The notes under the pieces were generated by a model. The model saw only the letters and a list, made by a program, of their open reading frames with translations. It did not search any database and was not told where the DNA came from. Source: CALGDE01 sp964655355 (GTDB lineage Bacteria > Cyanobacteriota > Cyanobacteriia > CACIAM-69d). From it: 64,000 bases of DNA. Positions 63,586 through 64,000 of the stretch are shown one piece after another. How positions within the stretch are numbered: position 1 is the stretch's first letter; each line of letters starts with the position of its first letter. The stretch spans positions 17,998 through 81,997 of the forward strand of contig CAZZMD010000015.1 in NCBI GenBank assembly GCA_964655355.1, read 5' to 3'. Made by a program: the position numbers and the translations under genes.

Positions 63586-64000
63586 TTAGATAATCGCCCA
63601 CGCCGCCAAACCAGCAATTAATACCCCTAACGCGATCGCCCAAAACCAGGTTTCACTGTAGCGGCGCTCCTCCGGCGGTAACGGGGGTTCTGGCGGCTTC
63701 TCGCTCCTGACGCTTTTCGATTTGTTGGGGTTCCGCGCAATGGGAACCTGGGTGCGATCGCCCTCGTCTAAGGAAGACAAATCTGGAATTTCGCTCATCC
63801 AATCCTTCGGGCGCGAGAGCTGCGGCGCTTCCAAAATTTCCAACAATCGCCGCGCCTGTTTCCGCACCGTGAAATCAGGATGCTGACAAATCTTCCGGCA
63901 CAGTTCCAGCGCACTCTCTCGCAATCCCAACGCCTCGTAAGCGGTGACCAACCACACCGAGATTTCACCGCCCAACGGAGACACCGGATTTTGCATCACT
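63586..64000 (-). CDS. TPR-like protein with C-terminal membrane anchor (5' partial)
   Basis: Runs off the right edge; at least 137 residues are visible. A helical repeat resembling a TPR (VTAYEALGLRESALELCRKI) is followed by a Pro/Arg-rich linker (RPKDWMSEIPDLSS; PPEPPLPPEERR) and one C-terminal membrane helix (FWAIALGVLIAGLAAWAII). Cytosolic TPR module anchored at the membrane is inferred. The true start is outside the window. Confidence 0.75.
   Translation of the reverse strand, partial: VMQNPVSPLGGEISVWLVTAYEALGLRESALELCRKICQHPDFTVRKQARRLLEILEAPQLSRPKDWMSEIPDLSSLDEGDRTQVPIARNPNKSKSVRSEKPPEPPLPPEERRYSETWFWAIALGVLIAGLAAWAII

Noticed and set aside
1..64000. CRISPR arrays, insertion sequences, prophage, toxin-antitoxin pairs
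   Set aside because: No regular repeat-spacer array, transposase-like protein, integrase or typical antitoxin was found on either strand.

Overview
The window is chromosomal DNA from a cyanobacterium. The evidence is the very dense HIP1 octamer (GCGATCGC), cyanobacteria-typical genes (cp12, pipX-pipY, sepF, an SLH/OprB-type porin, DUF760, DUF3177), and a long ribosomal-protein block in cyanobacterial order (rplC first, no rpmD, ending with truA-rplM-rpsI-rpmE-prfA). I cannot name the genus from sequence alone. No transposase, phage gene, CRISPR array, rRNA or tRNA gene was recognised.

Layout. 1-4.1 kb: a hybrid histidine kinase (5' end outside the window) and a response regulator. 4.3-12.6 kb: envelope and housekeeping genes (secreted trypsin-like protease, SLH porin, trmB, a calcineurin-like phosphoesterase, an M23 peptidase, a band-7 lipoprotein). 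12.7-16.1 kb: a HAMP histidine kinase, two conserved unknowns and cp12, the Calvin-cycle switch protein. 16.4-20.5 kb: a JAMM metalloprotease next to a MoeZ-type E1-rhodanese protein, a terminator, then a cobalamin riboswitch preceding a DUF1636 ferredoxin-like protein, a 34-residue membrane peptide and a CobW GTPase. 20.6-34 kb: an orphan sugar-ABC permease, a DUF697-like GTPase, an aldo/keto reductase, a large membrane PAS-GGDEF-EAL protein, hflX, a P-loop kinase, a DUF760 protein, a sigma-like protein and an ABC exporter. 34-42 kb: plsY, then on the minus strand pabB-like, acpS, pipX, pipY, sepF and proC, with csaB and a YccF protein nearby.

42.3-59.7 kb is translation and transcription machinery, all on the minus strand: rplC-D-W-B, rpsS, rplV, rpsC, rplP, rpmC, rpsQ, rplN-X-E, rpsH, rplF-R, rpsE, rplO, secY, adk, infA, rpsM, rpsK, rpoA, rplQ, truA, rplM, rpsI, rpmE, prfA. 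Hairpin/T-tract signals lie after adk and after rpoA, so the block is probably several transcription units or is attenuated internally. rpmJ is missing from its usual place between infA and rpsM. 60.3-64 kb holds glyS, a small unknown, a GNAT acetyltransferase and the C-terminal part of a TPR-like membrane protein.

The points most worth a second look are: (i) a membrane protein whose N-terminus looks like a voltage-sensor domain, fused to PAS domains, a degenerate GGGEF domain that keeps its RxxD inhibitory site, and an apparently intact EAL domain; (ii) hflX, whose conserved N-terminus is encoded upstream of any canonical start codon, with an ATC preceded by a good Shine-Dalgarno; (iii) ribosomal protein L29 with a Ser/Glu-rich tail encoded by a 15-bp minisatellite; (iv) the riboswitch operon with its tiny membrane peptide; and (v) several short tandem repeats at regulatory positions (before the porin, at pipX-pipY, after proC, before infA).
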